Below the pieces are notes generated by a model that did no database searches, was not told the origin of the DNA, and was given only the letters and a program-made list of their open reading frames with translations. Position numbers and translations under genes: made by a program. This document shows positions 1 through 9,230 of a DNA stretch of 64,000 bases, in pieces. Location: assembly GCA_040386155.1 (NCBI GenBank), contig JAZKFZ010000004.1:325500-389499 (forward strand), written 5' to 3'. This DNA comes from M0103 sp040386155. GTDB lineage: Bacteria; Bacteroidota; Bacteroidia; Flavobacteriales_D; Crocinitomicaceae. Every line of letters begins with the position of its first letter. Position 1 is the first letter of the stretch.

Positions 1-145
1 AAAATAAAGCGCATTCAAAGCAATTAACGAATCAAATTTAGTTTTAATATAAGATTTGTTAATAAAAACTTTTTTTCAGACTGTAATTTTTTGTATTTTC
101 GCCATTAAGATAGCAGATTCCTAGTATAACACAAAACACAACAGA

Positions 146-286
146 ATGAAGAAAATTTTGACCTTGGTACTTGTCGGAGCGGCTTTAACAGTTGCTGTAT
201 CATCTTGCAAATCGTCTAAAGGCGGACATTGCGACGCATACGGTAAATTGGATACAACTGTTCAATCAGACCTTGCTTCTAAATAA
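146..286 (+). CDS. 46-residue lipoprotein of unknown function
   Basis: A complete short reading frame of 46 codons starting ATG AAG AAA. Residues 2-20 form a lipoprotein signal (MKK, hydrophobic stretch, then SSC lipobox with Cys at residue 21). The mature peptide is only about 26 residues and contains a second Cys in the segment HCDAYGKLD. It stands alone on the plus strand and is followed 25 bases later by a clear intrinsic terminator, which supports it as a real transcribed unit. I do not recognise a family. The function is unknown; a small lipid-anchored envelope peptide is the only supportable description. Confidence 0.72.
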   Translation: MKKILTLVLVGAALTVAVSSCKSSKGGHCDAYGKLDTTVQSDLASK

Positions 287-310
287 GAGGTAAGTTCTCG
301 AAAAAAAATC

Positions 311-342
311 AAGGTCAACGATTGTTGACCTTTTTTTTTTTT
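311..342 (+). terminator. Intrinsic terminator after the 46-residue lipoprotein
   Basis: A perfect 9-bp stem (311-319 with 324-332, loop GATT) runs straight into a 12-T tract on the plus strand. It lies 25 bases after the stop of the small lipoprotein gene. Confidence 0.9.
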
Positions 343-361
343 GTAAAAAAATCTAGATCAT

Positions 362-386
362 AAAAAAACCCTCACTAGTGAGGGTT
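362..386 (-). terminator. Terminator of the 161-residue lipoprotein gene
   Basis: A perfect 20-base palindrome (367-386) is followed, reading the minus strand, by seven T residues (complement of A362-A368). It is 21 bases past the stop of the minus-strand lipoprotein gene, so the two convergent genes have separate terminators. Confidence 0.85.
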
Positions 387-407
387 AACTATTATTATAT
401 TTTTTTC

Positions 408-893
408 TTAGTCCTTGTCAACAACTGTTGAAGTTCTGTTTAAGGTATAATTGTCAGGGAAAATTGGAACTAACACATAATTATCGGTGTTCACTTCGTA
501 GTCACATAATGTACATTGTTCGCAATTAATGCTATAGCTCACAGTTTGTGCAGTATTGTCAATTGTTACATTTCTATTATAAGAAGCATTACAAGTTGCT
601 TTTACTGGATTTACTAAAATTCTATATTGTGACCAATCAACATTTGTTTTTGGCCCGCCATCGAAAGAGACCTTAAAGTTGTTTGCGTAGTTGTGTGTTG
701 GTCCGATCACATAACCATTCACTAATGCTGGTCCGTAGTAAGGCATATATCCTGATACAGGATAAACTACCGCTTCAGTAATAATTGCTCCTGAATCTGT
801 AGTAATATTTTCAACTTTACATTTTTTACATGAACTTGAAGTGAAAACTAAAAGAACTGCTAGTGCGAGTATTTGAAAGTATGATTTTTTCAT
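408..893 (-). CDS. Lipoprotein of unknown function, cysteine-rich
   Basis: A 161-residue protein with an N-terminal lipoprotein signal (MKKSYF, hydrophobic core, then SSSC with the lipobox Cys near residue 22). The Cys is followed immediately by KKC, and a further cluster CEQCTLC sits near residues 125-130, so the mature protein has an unusual number of cysteines for a short lipoprotein. The middle is rich in Tyr, Asn and Gly, as expected for a beta-structured envelope protein. It does not touch lptB (63-base gap) and ends at its own terminator. I do not recognise a family. Disulfide bonding or metal binding by the cysteine pairs is possible but unproven. Confidence 0.7.
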   Translation of the reverse strand: MKKSYFQILALAVLLVFTSSSCKKCKVENITTDSGAIITEAVVYPVSGYMPYYGPALVNGYVIGPTHNYANNFKVSFDGGPKTNVDWSQYRILVNPVKATCNASYNRNVTIDNTAQTVSYSINCEQCTLCDYEVNTDNYVLVPIFPDNYTLNRTSTVVDKD

Positions 894-956
894 TTATATA
901 ACGGTTAACTTAATTTAATCGTTGTGAAATTAGTGAATTATGCGCAATTACAAAAA

Positions 957-1685
957 TTATTTTTTTCGTAATTCAAAATTTTGACCTAAATATACTTTTC
1001 GAACTACTTCATCTTCAGCTAGATCTTCAGCAGTGCCCGACTTTAAAATTCCGCCTTCAAAGAGCAAATAGGCACGGTCTGTAATTGATAAGGTTTCTTG
1101 AACATTATGGTCTGTAATCAAAATTCCGATGTTTCTATTTCTCAATTCAGCAATAATACTTTGGATATCTTCCACTGCAATTGGATCAACACCCGCAAAA
1201 GGCTCATCTAGCAAAACAAATTTTGGATCGGTAGCAAGTGCACGAGCAATTTCAGTTCTACGTTTTTCGCCTCCAGATAATCTATTCCCAAGGTTTTTTC
1301 GAACGTGCTGAAGCGAAAATTCATCTAAGAGTTTTTCCAACTTAGCTAATCGTTCGGGCTTGCTTAAGTCTGTCATTTCAAGAATGGCCATGATATTATC
1401 CTCCACACTTAACTTTCTAAATACAGATACTTCTTGAGGTAAATAGCCAATTCCGAGCTGTGATCGCTTGTACATCGGATAATCGGTGATGTTTTGATCA
1501 TCTAAAAACACTTCACCAGAATCTGGTTTAACAAGCCCCACAATCATATAGAATGAAGTTGTTTTTCCAGCTCCATTTGGACCGAGCAGCCCCACAATTT
1601 CACCTTGATTTACTTCAATGGTAACACCTTTTACAACGGCTCTTCCTTTGTAAGTTTTCTTTATTTCAGAAGTATATAATTTCAC
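957..1685 (-). CDS. lptB: LPS export ABC transporter ATPase LptB
   Basis: A 242-residue ABC ATPase of the LptB type, which powers LptFG to pull lipopolysaccharide from the inner membrane to the outer membrane. Walker A GPNGAGKTT is at residues 35-43, the Q-loop YLPQE near 81-85, the signature LSGGE at 136-140, Walker B FVLLDE at 156-161 with the LptB-typical continuation PFAGVDP, and the H-loop His at about 193. Length is normal for the family. The start codon is GTG, with no better upstream ATG before the preceding stop. It is the last gene of a minus-strand run tatC, DUF5686, lptB with a 9-base gap upstream. No lptA, lptC or lptFG is seen nearby. Confidence 0.95.
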   Translation of the reverse strand: MKLYTSEIKKTYKGRAVVKGVTIEVNQGEIVGLLGPNGAGKTTSFYMIVGLVKPDSGEVFLDDQNITDYPMYKRSQLGIGYLPQEVSVFRKLSVEDNIMAILEMTDLSKPERLAKLEKLLDEFSLQHVRKNLGNRLSGGEKRRTEIARALATDPKFVLLDEPFAGVDPIAVEDIQSIIAELRNRNIGILITDHNVQETLSITDRAYLLFEGGILKSGTAEDLAEDEVVRKVYLGQNFELRKK

Positions 1686-1694
1686 TAGACAAAG

Positions 1695-4160
1695 TTAAAA
1701 AAGAAAGCTGAATCGCGCACGAATTGCCAAATGGTTAATGAATTTTGAATTGGGCTCATTGTGCGTGATGCGGTACACCAAATCAACTCTGCCAATATTG
1801 AAAATGTTTTCAATCCCAATAGCTGCTTCTACATAAGGTATTTTTCCAAATTGCTTTGTGAAGGAAGGTAATTCCATTTGACTAATATTTCGTTGACTAA
1901 TATGTCCGTATGCAACTCTTGCCGCCGTAACAAATCGCCATTTTAATTTTTTTACGCCAGGGATTCTATCGAAAAACGCTCCCTCCCAATGATTTTCCAT
2001 AAAGCCTTCTATGTATTTGTCAGACACAAACTCGAAGTAATTCATTTTATTAAATCCTATTAATTGAAGCCAGTAAGATTCATTTCCTGTATGCACTTTT
2101 AAAAAAGGGTAGGCTGCTTTTCCAAAAACATACCCCATAGTTGCACCGTATTTTATTCTACCTAGTGGCCCAATTAATTTATTATGTTCAACATGGAGTT
2201 CGAATTTTTGATAACTATAATTTGCCCCTAAAAGTCCCTTTACTCCAAAAATTCCTTGAATTGATATAATGGGAAATTTAGAACGTAAACTAGATCGATC
2301 AAAAATTCCACCTACAAATTCTTCGTCTTTTGTCCATCGATATCTGAATGTAAATTCACTGGCAGTAATTCTGTTGATGGAGTCGAAACCTCCTTGTGCA
2401 TTACTGATCACATAAGGAGTAATTCCAAGTGGTATATATTCTTTCCACTCAAAGCCACCATACAGAATTACATCTTTTTTAATGTCTTTTTCTAAATTGA
2501 TACCTGCTTTTTGTACCATTGTCAATTTATCGAGTCGACCAGTACGAAGCAGGGTTCCAAATGTTGACCCAACAGCTGCGGCATTTGGTGCTGAACCAAT
2601 TTGCTCGATATCGTAGTTGTAATAACCGGAGAGCATTCCCCGTTTCTTAGGAGTTATATTGTAGCGAATTGTGCCGCCATATTTAAATCGATTGTCACCA
2701 AAACCATAGGCCACCTTTCCCCCAATTTCAAGTCGATGTGAAAAATTATTAGAAGTTCTGAGCGCGAGTGCCATTCTGAATTTCTCAACAGCATTGTAAC
2801 TAACAAGTGAATAGGCACTTCCAAGCTCTACTTTGCCAAGCATCCAATAGCCAGTTGTAGCAAAATAGGTCAAATTTTTTAGTGTTTTAAAGGTTCTGTT
2901 GTTTTCTAGAGAATCTACCATTTCCTCAATGCCTTCCTCTTGTTTGTTGAGTGGGATATGTCGGTGTGCAATCCAATAGTTTTCATCGCGCAATTTTGCG
3001 CTATCGAGCAGCTCAACAGTATAATCTGAACGATAAAATTTATCGGGATGACCTGAATTTATCGCAAAATATTTTCTCGAGGCATATTTTCTCGCATACA
3101 CGCCCATAATTTTGCTCTCTTTGGTTATTTTTAAATCAGCAATCATTTTTTCTGATACAAGCATCCAAACTTCTGGTTGTATCATTTTAAATTCTTGCTC
3201 AAAATACAGGTCTTTTACATAGTTGATATTGACATCGGGCGAGATATTTCCACTGATTTTTCGAATCGCATAGGTAGTGTCATGAATCCACATTTCTCCT
3301 TCAAAGGTTGCGTCTCCTGTGCGTTTTGGTACAAATCGAAGTTTATAGCACCATTGATTATCAATAAATGTAGAATCGTCAAGGTAGAATTTGTAATAAG
3401 TTCGGGCGATGTCAGCCACCGGACTTATAAAAGCTCGACTTATCAAATTGATGCTATTGTCGTACACATTAATATCTAAATACATATCTCCCAATAATTG
3501 GTTGATCGTTAGATTTTCCACCCCCGTAATTTTTGTTGCTGTGATAACTTCTTTTTTCTGTTTCGGATTTTTCTTAAAGTAGAAATTAGACAAAGTCTCA
3601 CTTAAAATTAAGGGCAAAAAACGATTTCCTTCCTTGGTAGAGTCCATGTAATCTAGCAACACATCTAGCTTTTTAACCAATTTTGAGTCATCAAAATCTT
3701 CCCCAAGATTATTTAAATCTGCTTGAACTTTACTGTAAACTTCATACTCATAAGCACTTAACTTTTCTTTATTGTTGATGTCTTTATGAGCGATTACTTT
3801 TTTATGAAGAATGGTAGATGGAAATTCATCAGGGGGCAGAATCACAACTTCCTCAAATTCATTTATGGTTTCACTTAGCTTGATGTTGATCTCTTGTTCT
3901 TTGTCAAGTTTCACTTTTACTGTTTGCGATTTCATACCAGCAGACATAAACTCCAATGAATCAGTAGCATAGTACGTTTGAATTCGATAGAAGCCAACAG
4001 AATCTGTTAATGTTCCAATTTTAGAGTTTTGAAATTGCACGCGAACAAATGGCATGTACTCATTCGTACTAGCATCTGTAACAGTTCCATAAACAACAGT
4101 TTGCTGCGAATTGGCACCTAAACTAACGACAAGGAATATGAGAAGCAGTATTTTTTTCAT
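1695..4160 (-). CDS. DUF5686 outer-membrane protein with carboxypeptidase-like regulatory domain
   Basis: About 821 residues when started at the Met that begins MKKILLLIF (4160). That start gives a proper Sec signal peptide ending SLGANS-QQ; an upstream in-frame start only adds an odd hydrophobic lead. Residues about 20-100 form a CarboxypepD_reg-like beta-sandwich (VYGTVTDAST, TLTDSVGFYRI), the usual N-terminal plug-like domain in this phylum. The rest matches the DUF5686 layout: a large periplasmic part, then alternating amphipathic strands ending in an aromatic residue (ARFSFLF), as in a beta-barrel. It lies between tatC and lptB in one tight operon, which suggests an envelope biogenesis role. 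The exact function is unknown. Confidence 0.88.
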   Translation of the reverse strand: MKKILLLIFLVVSLGANSQQTVVYGTVTDASTNEYMPFVRVQFQNSKIGTLTDSVGFYRIQTYYATDSLEFMSAGMKSQTVKVKLDKEQEINIKLSETINEFEEVVILPPDEFPSTILHKKVIAHKDINNKEKLSAYEYEVYSKVQADLNNLGEDFDDSKLVKKLDVLLDYMDSTKEGNRFLPLILSETLSNFYFKKNPKQKKEVITATKITGVENLTINQLLGDMYLDINVYDNSINLISRAFISPVADIARTYYKFYLDDSTFIDNQWCYKLRFVPKRTGDATFEGEMWIHDTTYAIRKISGNISPDVNINYVKDLYFEQEFKMIQPEVWMLVSEKMIADLKITKESKIMGVYARKYASRKYFAINSGHPDKFYRSDYTVELLDSAKLRDENYWIAHRHIPLNKQEEGIEEMVDSLENNRTFKTLKNLTYFATTGYWMLGKVELGSAYSLVSYNAVEKFRMALALRTSNNFSHRLEIGGKVAYGFGDNRFKYGGTIRYNITPKKRGMLSGYYNYDIEQIGSAPNAAAVGSTFGTLLRTGRLDKLTMVQKAGINLEKDIKKDVILYGGFEWKEYIPLGITPYVISNAQGGFDSINRITASEFTFRYRWTKDEEFVGGIFDRSSLRSKFPIISIQGIFGVKGLLGANYSYQKFELHVEHNKLIGPLGRIKYGATMGYVFGKAAYPFLKVHTGNESYWLQLIGFNKMNYFEFVSDKYIEGFMENHWEGAFFDRIPGVKKLKWRFVTAARVAYGHISQRNISQMELPSFTKQFGKIPYVEAAIGIENIFNIGRVDLVYRITHNEPNSKFINHLAIRARFSFLF

Positions 4161-4202
4161 GCGATTTAGCAAGACTAAAAGTAGCAAATAATCGTCAATT
4201 TT

Positions 4203-4997
4203 TTATTTACTGAGTTGATCTTTTATCATATTCTTTTCAACACGAGCGGAAACAAGAATACTTATTTCATAAAGGATAATGATAGGTATTGATACAATTA
4301 TTTGCGAAAGCACATCTGGAGGTGTAATTGCTGCAGACAAAATTAGTACCCCCACAATGGCATGTTTTCGATATTTTCGCAAAAAACGGGGAGTCACAAT
4401 TCCTAATTTACTAAAAATGTACATCACCACAGGAAGAAGAAATAATAGACCAGTATAGAAAACGGTTGACAAAATCATGCTCATGTAGGAGCTAATTGTG
4501 AAATTGTTTTCAATTTGCTTACTGATCTGGTAGGTTCCGAAAAATTGAATTGTTAGCGGCGCAATTACGAAATACCCGAAAAGAATTCCGAAAAAGAACA
4601 GTAGACTGACATAAAAAACGATTCCCTTTGCAACAGTTTGCTCCTTTTGCTTCAAGCCTGGTTTCACAAACGACCACAATTGATAGAATATGAAGGGAAA
4701 GGCAAGAACAATTCCTCCCATTAAACTTGTCATTAGGGCATATGAAAATTGCCCTGAGACAGTCATGGACTGCATTTTAACTGGAATTTCTTCAATGCAA
4801 ATTCCAAAAGTGCGGCACATTACCTTGAATGAAATAAAGTTTGGATCTTTCATGGATAGAAATAATTTTTCCATGATCCATTCCTGATAAAGAAACAAAA
4901 CTGTTGCAATTGCAAGGATGGCAATTGCACATCTCACCAAGCGCCATCTGAGTTCCTCTAGATGGTCAAGAAAAGACATGTTTTTTCCCTCTGACAT
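4203..4997 (-). CDS. tatC: Twin-arginine translocase subunit TatC
   Basis: A 264-residue polytopic membrane protein, the receptor for twin-arginine signal peptides on folded Tat substrates. The family hallmark SFLDHLEELRWRLVR is at residues 8-22, just before the first membrane helix. Six hydrophobic helices follow, with the conserved FxxPGLKxxE-type segment (VKPGLKQKE) after helix 2. A second Met at residue 7 could be the true start. It heads the tatC-DUF5686-lptB operon. tatA/B are not in the window. A candidate Tat-dependent substrate, the pirin at 20705-21574, is encoded elsewhere in the window. Confidence 0.96.
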   Translation of the reverse strand: MSEGKNMSFLDHLEELRWRLVRCAIAILAIATVLFLYQEWIMEKLFLSMKDPNFISFKVMCRTFGICIEEIPVKMQSMTVSGQFSYALMTSLMGGIVLAFPFIFYQLWSFVKPGLKQKEQTVAKGIVFYVSLLFFFGILFGYFVIAPLTIQFFGTYQISKQIENNFTISSYMSMILSTVFYTGLLFLLPVVMYIFSKLGIVTPRFLRKYRKHAIVGVLILSAAITPPDVLSQIIVSIPIIILYEISILVSARVEKNMIKDQLSK

Positions 4998-5004
4998 TCG
5001 ACCG

Positions 5005-5033
5005 CAAAATTAATCAAACTTAAACAATAACAA
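5005..5033 (-). promoter_or_regulatory. Promoter of the tatC operon
   Basis: Reading the minus strand, TTG (5033-5031), an 18-base spacer and TAATTTTG (5012-5005) match the Bacteroidota housekeeping pattern TTG-N-TAnnTTTG. Only 7 bases separate the -7 box from the tatC ATG, so the transcript would have almost no leader. A second overlapping TAnnTTTG match (5015-5022) has no matching upstream element. Confidence 0.65.
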
Positions 5034-5073
5034 GTGCTTTTAAGCGATTTGTTAAGCCTTTATCCATTAATGA

Positions 5074-6918
5074 TTAATCAATTTTAATGATTCTTGTGCG
5101 ACCAATTAATTGATCATTAAAAATTACATGAGCGATGTAAACACTATTTTCTAAATGCGACAAATCAATTGATTTTTTGTTAACCAATTTCATTATAAGT
5201 TCGCCACTTAGCGAGTGTACTTCAATAGAATAGTTCGACAACTTTTCTGGAATTTCAAAATTGAACACTGAATTTGAAGGGTTAGGGAAGCATTGAATTT
5301 GGAAGCCTTTCTCCATCATTTCTTCTACTGATAACAAAGCAGTGCAAGGAATGTATGAAATTACATCATCCCAAAAATCAGACTCTGCCGTTCGAAGTCC
5401 ACAATTTGTGCCATCAGGTGTTGCTTTTAAATCCATATAACAATCTGTTGTGGCGCTATATACCGACCAATTAGCTAAAGTTCCTCCATTTGGATTGCCA
5501 TTGGCAGCAAAATTTGTCCAATAATCTAAGCAAACATTTTGTGTAGAATCGTCTTGATCGGAAAACAATGCAGCTTGACCACCGATTGTATTTTCCCACG
5601 TATTAAAAATGTAAAACAATTCCATTCCATGATAAGCTCCATATGGTTGAAGCGCCGCTATAGAATGTTTTTGAGTAAAGAAATAGCGAAAAACAGGTTC
5701 ATTTTGATTTTTACTTAGGCACTCCGCTGTTCTTCTGCTTGTGGCAGTAAATTGCTTGTCGGTGAGCAAACGAACATATGAATCCCTAGCTACTGCATTC
5801 GTTGATCCCGGTGGATAAAGGATGGCCGCTTGGGTTTGAAATGCTGCTGGAACTGCACCAGCTATTAAGGTTGACATCATGGCAGGGGTAACAGTTGGAG
5901 GAATTGAAAGACTCATTTCATCTTTATTTGACCCAATCATTACGGGAACATGATTATGCAATCCATTTTGAACCACATTGGCTGGATAATCAAAAAATAC
6001 AACATTGTCGATGGTTGATGCCCAATTCATTCCTACAACTCCTCCACTAAGTGGTTGAGTTTGGTCTGCTACTAAATCATCGGATGAAACTGTTCTCATA
6101 AATGCGATTTTATCTACATTCGTACCAGTAGTGGTGAAATCATTTACGAACGTAACGCCGAGGTTCCTCAAAGTAAGGTAGTTGCCGATAACCGGACCAC
6201 CAGATTGCATGATTGCGCGATCAAACAATCCATTAGCAAGTGGAGTTGTCAATAAATTTCCAACATTTACTGCACCTGCACTCTCTCCAAATATCGTCAC
6301 GTTTTCAGGGTTTCCACCAAAGTTAGCGATGTTGTTTTTTACCCAGTTTAGTGCAAGAATTTGATCCATTGCAGCATAATTTCCGGATGTGCTATTCGCA
6401 GTTTCAGGTTCTAGACCTGGATGTACTAAAAATCCTAAAGGTCCAAGACGATATTGAATAGTAACCACCACCACGTCACCTCTTTCAGACAAATTTTCTC
6501 CTGCGTACATGGGTGTACTTCCACTTTCCACACTTGTGCTTCCTTGCTGATTTCCGCCACCATGAATAAAAACCATGACTGGTAAATTTGCTGTATTTGA
6601 TGTTTGGGGAGTCCAGACATTGAGGTACAAACAGTCTTCATTTCCAACAATAGCGCTTGAGCCATCCGGCTCGAATTTTTTCTGTGGACACTCAGGTGCG
6701 AAAGCCGTTGTGTTTAAAGGAATTGTCCAATTCGTTGGATTTTCCGGAGCTTTCCATCGTAAATTTCCAACGGGAGGCTTTGCAAAGGGTATTCCTAGAA
6801 ATTCCTTAATTGCGCCATTTGTAGCACCAACAACTTCTCCGAATTGTGTTGAAACAGTTTGAGATTTTAATGCTGAGAACGAAAAACAAACTGTAAGTAA
6901 TAGTAGAATTTTATTCAT
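5074..6918 (-). CDS. Secreted type-B carboxylesterase with T9SS sorting domain
   Basis: A 614-residue carboxylesterase/lipase-family alpha/beta hydrolase. Residues 1-19 are a signal peptide (FSALKS-QT). Family motifs are EDCLYLNVWTP near residue 93, the oxyanion segment VFIHGGGN, and the nucleophile elbow GESAG with Ser213; the catalytic His lies in YHGMELFYIF near 430. The last 75 residues or so (from CFPNPSNSVFNFEIP) are a type A T9SS C-terminal sorting domain, so the enzyme is exported by the type IX system and probably attached to the cell surface. It would hydrolyse esters; the substrate is not predictable. It is a single gene, divergent from recQ. Confidence 0.93.
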   Translation of the reverse strand: MNKILLLLTVCFSFSALKSQTVSTQFGEVVGATNGAIKEFLGIPFAKPPVGNLRWKAPENPTNWTIPLNTTAFAPECPQKKFEPDGSSAIVGNEDCLYLNVWTPQTSNTANLPVMVFIHGGGNQQGSTSVESGSTPMYAGENLSERGDVVVVTIQYRLGPLGFLVHPGLEPETANSTSGNYAAMDQILALNWVKNNIANFGGNPENVTIFGESAGAVNVGNLLTTPLANGLFDRAIMQSGGPVIGNYLTLRNLGVTFVNDFTTTGTNVDKIAFMRTVSSDDLVADQTQPLSGGVVGMNWASTIDNVVFFDYPANVVQNGLHNHVPVMIGSNKDEMSLSIPPTVTPAMMSTLIAGAVPAAFQTQAAILYPPGSTNAVARDSYVRLLTDKQFTATSRRTAECLSKNQNEPVFRYFFTQKHSIAALQPYGAYHGMELFYIFNTWENTIGGQAALFSDQDDSTQNVCLDYWTNFAANGNPNGGTLANWSVYSATTDCYMDLKATPDGTNCGLRTAESDFWDDVISYIPCTALLSVEEMMEKGFQIQCFPNPSNSVFNFEIPEKLSNYSIEVHSLSGELIMKLVNKKSIDLSHLENSVYIAHVIFNDQLIGRTRIIKID

Positions 6919-7042
6919 GAGGGAATGTAATGCAATAATGACGAATTTGAGAAGAAAAAGTTGGGTTTTGAGTAAAAAAATGAATTTTCTTGCCTTTTTC
7001 GCAAAAATTTTATATAATTTTAATAGAATTAAACCATATAGA

Positions 7043-9223
7043 ATGTTACAAAATAATTTGAAGGAAGCATTGCGAACCTATTTTGGATTCGATGCCTTCA
7101 AAGGTCAGCAAGAAAAAATCATTAATAATGTGTTGTCAGGGAATAACTCATTTGTTATTATGCCGACGGGGGGTGGAAAGTCATTGTGCTACCAACTACC
7201 TGCTTTGCTATCCAATGGAACTGCGATTGTGGTGTCACCTTTAATTGCCTTGATGAAAAATCAAGTAGATGCTATTCGTAATGTGAGTGATAATGAAGCC
7301 GTTGCTCATTTTCTTAATTCTTCGTTGAGTAAAGGTGAAATCAATCAAGTTAAAGCGGATGTTATTGCAGGAAAAACGAAGTTGCTGTATGTTGCTCCTG
7401 AATCGCTCACGAAACAAGAAAATATTGACTTTTTAACGTCCGTGCAAATTTCCTTTTTTGCGATAGATGAAGCGCATTGTATCTCCGAATGGGGCCATGA
7501 TTTCAGACCAGAATATAGACGATTGAGAGAGATTTTCGAGCAAATATCGAAAGTTCCAATCATTGCCTTGACGGCAACGGCTACTCCAAAAGTTCAAAAT
7601 GATATTCAGAAGAATTTGAATATGTTGGATGCTACAGTCTATAAATCCTCTTTTAACAGAGATAATCTCTATTATGAAATTCGTCCTAAGCGTGATGTCG
7701 AAAAGGAAATCATCAAGTACATTCGAACGATGGAGGGCAAAAGTGGAATCATCTATTGCTTGAGTCGTAAAAAAGTGGAGGAAATAGCAGGATTATTGGT
7801 CCTTAATGGTATCAATGCGCTGCCTTATCATGCTGGTTTAGATGCCGCTACAAGAGGGAAGCACCAAGATATGTTCCTGATGGAAGAAGCAGAAGTGATT
7901 GTTGCAACGATTGCATTTGGAATGGGAATCGATAAACCAGATGTGCGATTTGTTATTCATCACGACATTCCAAAATCTATTGAAAGCTACTACCAAGAAA
8001 CCGGTAGAGCTGGTCGCGATGGTGGAGAGGGAGAATGTATTGCTTTTTACAGCTACAAGGACATTGAAAAGCTAGAGAAATTTCTTCAAGGCAAGCCCGT
8101 TGCTGAACAAGAAATTGGTCGCCAACTTTTAAGTGAAATCGTTTCCTATGCTGAAACTTCCATCTGTAGAAGAAAATTCATTTTACATTATTTTGGTGAA
8201 GTCTTTGATGAAAAAGGTTGCAATGAATATTGCGATAATTGCAAATCTCCAATGGAGCGTATTGAAGGAAAAGAGTATGTACACATGCTTTTGAAAGCAA
8301 TTAAGGAAATGAATGAAATGCATAAATCAAAACATTATTGTGCATTTTTGTCAGGACACCTTACCCCAGAAATAAAGTCGTACAAACATAATTTGATGCC
8401 CGACTTTGGAAAAGGAAAGGAAAGAGATGAGCATTTTTGGAATGCGGTTGTGCGACAAGTTACCGTTGGTGGTTTGGTGTACAAAGATATTGAGACCTAC
8501 GGTATTTTAAAGTTGACAGAGAATGGTGAATCATTCTTGACGTCGCCAAGTTCATTTATTTTACTTAGAGAGCATGACTATTCTGGAACAGAAGACGATG
8601 GGATACTGCTTGGAGATGGCAAAGGAGCTGCTTTTGATGAGGTATTATACGATATGTTGTTAAACCTCCGAAAATCAATTTCGAAAGAAAATGAGATTCC
8701 CCCATTTGTAATTTTTCAAGAGCCTTCATTGAAGGATATGTGTTTTCAATATCCAATCACGATTGATGAACTAACAAATGTGCAAGGCGTTGGTCAAGGA
8801 AAGGCGGCTCGCTTTGGTGAACCATTTATTGCAATGATCAAAAGACACGTAGAAGAAAATGATATAGAAAGACCACAAGATCTTGTAGTAAAATCGTTGG
8901 TGAATAAGTCAGTTTTAAAGGTGCAATTGATTCATAATATCGATCGGAAATTGCCATTGGAAGATATTGGTCGCTCACAAGGAAAATCGTTCGACGAAGT
9001 CATTGAAGAATTGGAAGGTATCGTTGCTTCAGGAACTCGAATAAATATCAACTATTACATTGACGATTTATTGGATGCCGACAATCAAGATGAGATTTAC
9101 GATTATTTTAATGAAGCCGAAACAGATGATTTAATCACTGCCTACCATGAATTTGATGGTGCCTACACCGAGGAAGAAATTCGTTTGATGCGGATCAAGT
9201 TTATGAGTGAAATGGCGAATTAA
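7043..9223 (+). CDS. recQ: ATP-dependent DNA helicase RecQ
   Basis: A 3'-5' superfamily 2 helicase of 726 residues when started at MLQNNLKEAL (7043). An open frame runs further up to 6917, but that extension overlaps the divergent gene start and is not RecQ-like. Motif I MPTGGGKS is at 40-47, motif II DEAH at 142-145 followed by the RecQ aromatic loop (SEWGHDFRPEYRRL), and motif VI QETGRAGRDG follows. The RQC zinc site has Cys375, a Cys about 17 residues later, Cys397 and Cys400. An HRDC-like domain follows at about 545-610, then a C-terminal helical extension usual for Bacteroidota RecQ. It acts in recombination and fork repair. Confidence 0.96.
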   Translation: MLQNNLKEALRTYFGFDAFKGQQEKIINNVLSGNNSFVIMPTGGGKSLCYQLPALLSNGTAIVVSPLIALMKNQVDAIRNVSDNEAVAHFLNSSLSKGEINQVKADVIAGKTKLLYVAPESLTKQENIDFLTSVQISFFAIDEAHCISEWGHDFRPEYRRLREIFEQISKVPIIALTATATPKVQNDIQKNLNMLDATVYKSSFNRDNLYYEIRPKRDVEKEIIKYIRTMEGKSGIIYCLSRKKVEEIAGLLVLNGINALPYHAGLDAATRGKHQDMFLMEEAEVIVATIAFGMGIDKPDVRFVIHHDIPKSIESYYQETGRAGRDGGEGECIAFYSYKDIEKLEKFLQGKPVAEQEIGRQLLSEIVSYAETSICRRKFILHYFGEVFDEKGCNEYCDNCKSPMERIEGKEYVHMLLKAIKEMNEMHKSKHYCAFLSGHLTPEIKSYKHNLMPDFGKGKERDEHFWNAVVRQVTVGGLVYKDIETYGILKLTENGESFLTSPSSFILLREHDYSGTEDDGILLGDGKGAAFDEVLYDMLLNLRKSISKENEIPPFVIFQEPSLKDMCFQYPITIDELTNVQGVGQGKAARFGEPFIAMIKRHVEENDIERPQDLVVKSLVNKSVLKVQLIHNIDRKLPLEDIGRSQGKSFDEVIEELEGIVASGTRININYYIDDLLDADNQDEIYDYFNEAETDDLITAYHEFDGAYTEEEIRLMRIKFMSEMAN

Positions 9224-9230
9224 CAGTAGA

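Noticed and set aside
6917..7042. 42-residue N-terminal extension of RecQ
   Set aside because: It overlaps the divergent esterase start and lacks RecQ similarity; MLQNNLKEAL at 7043 is the natural start.
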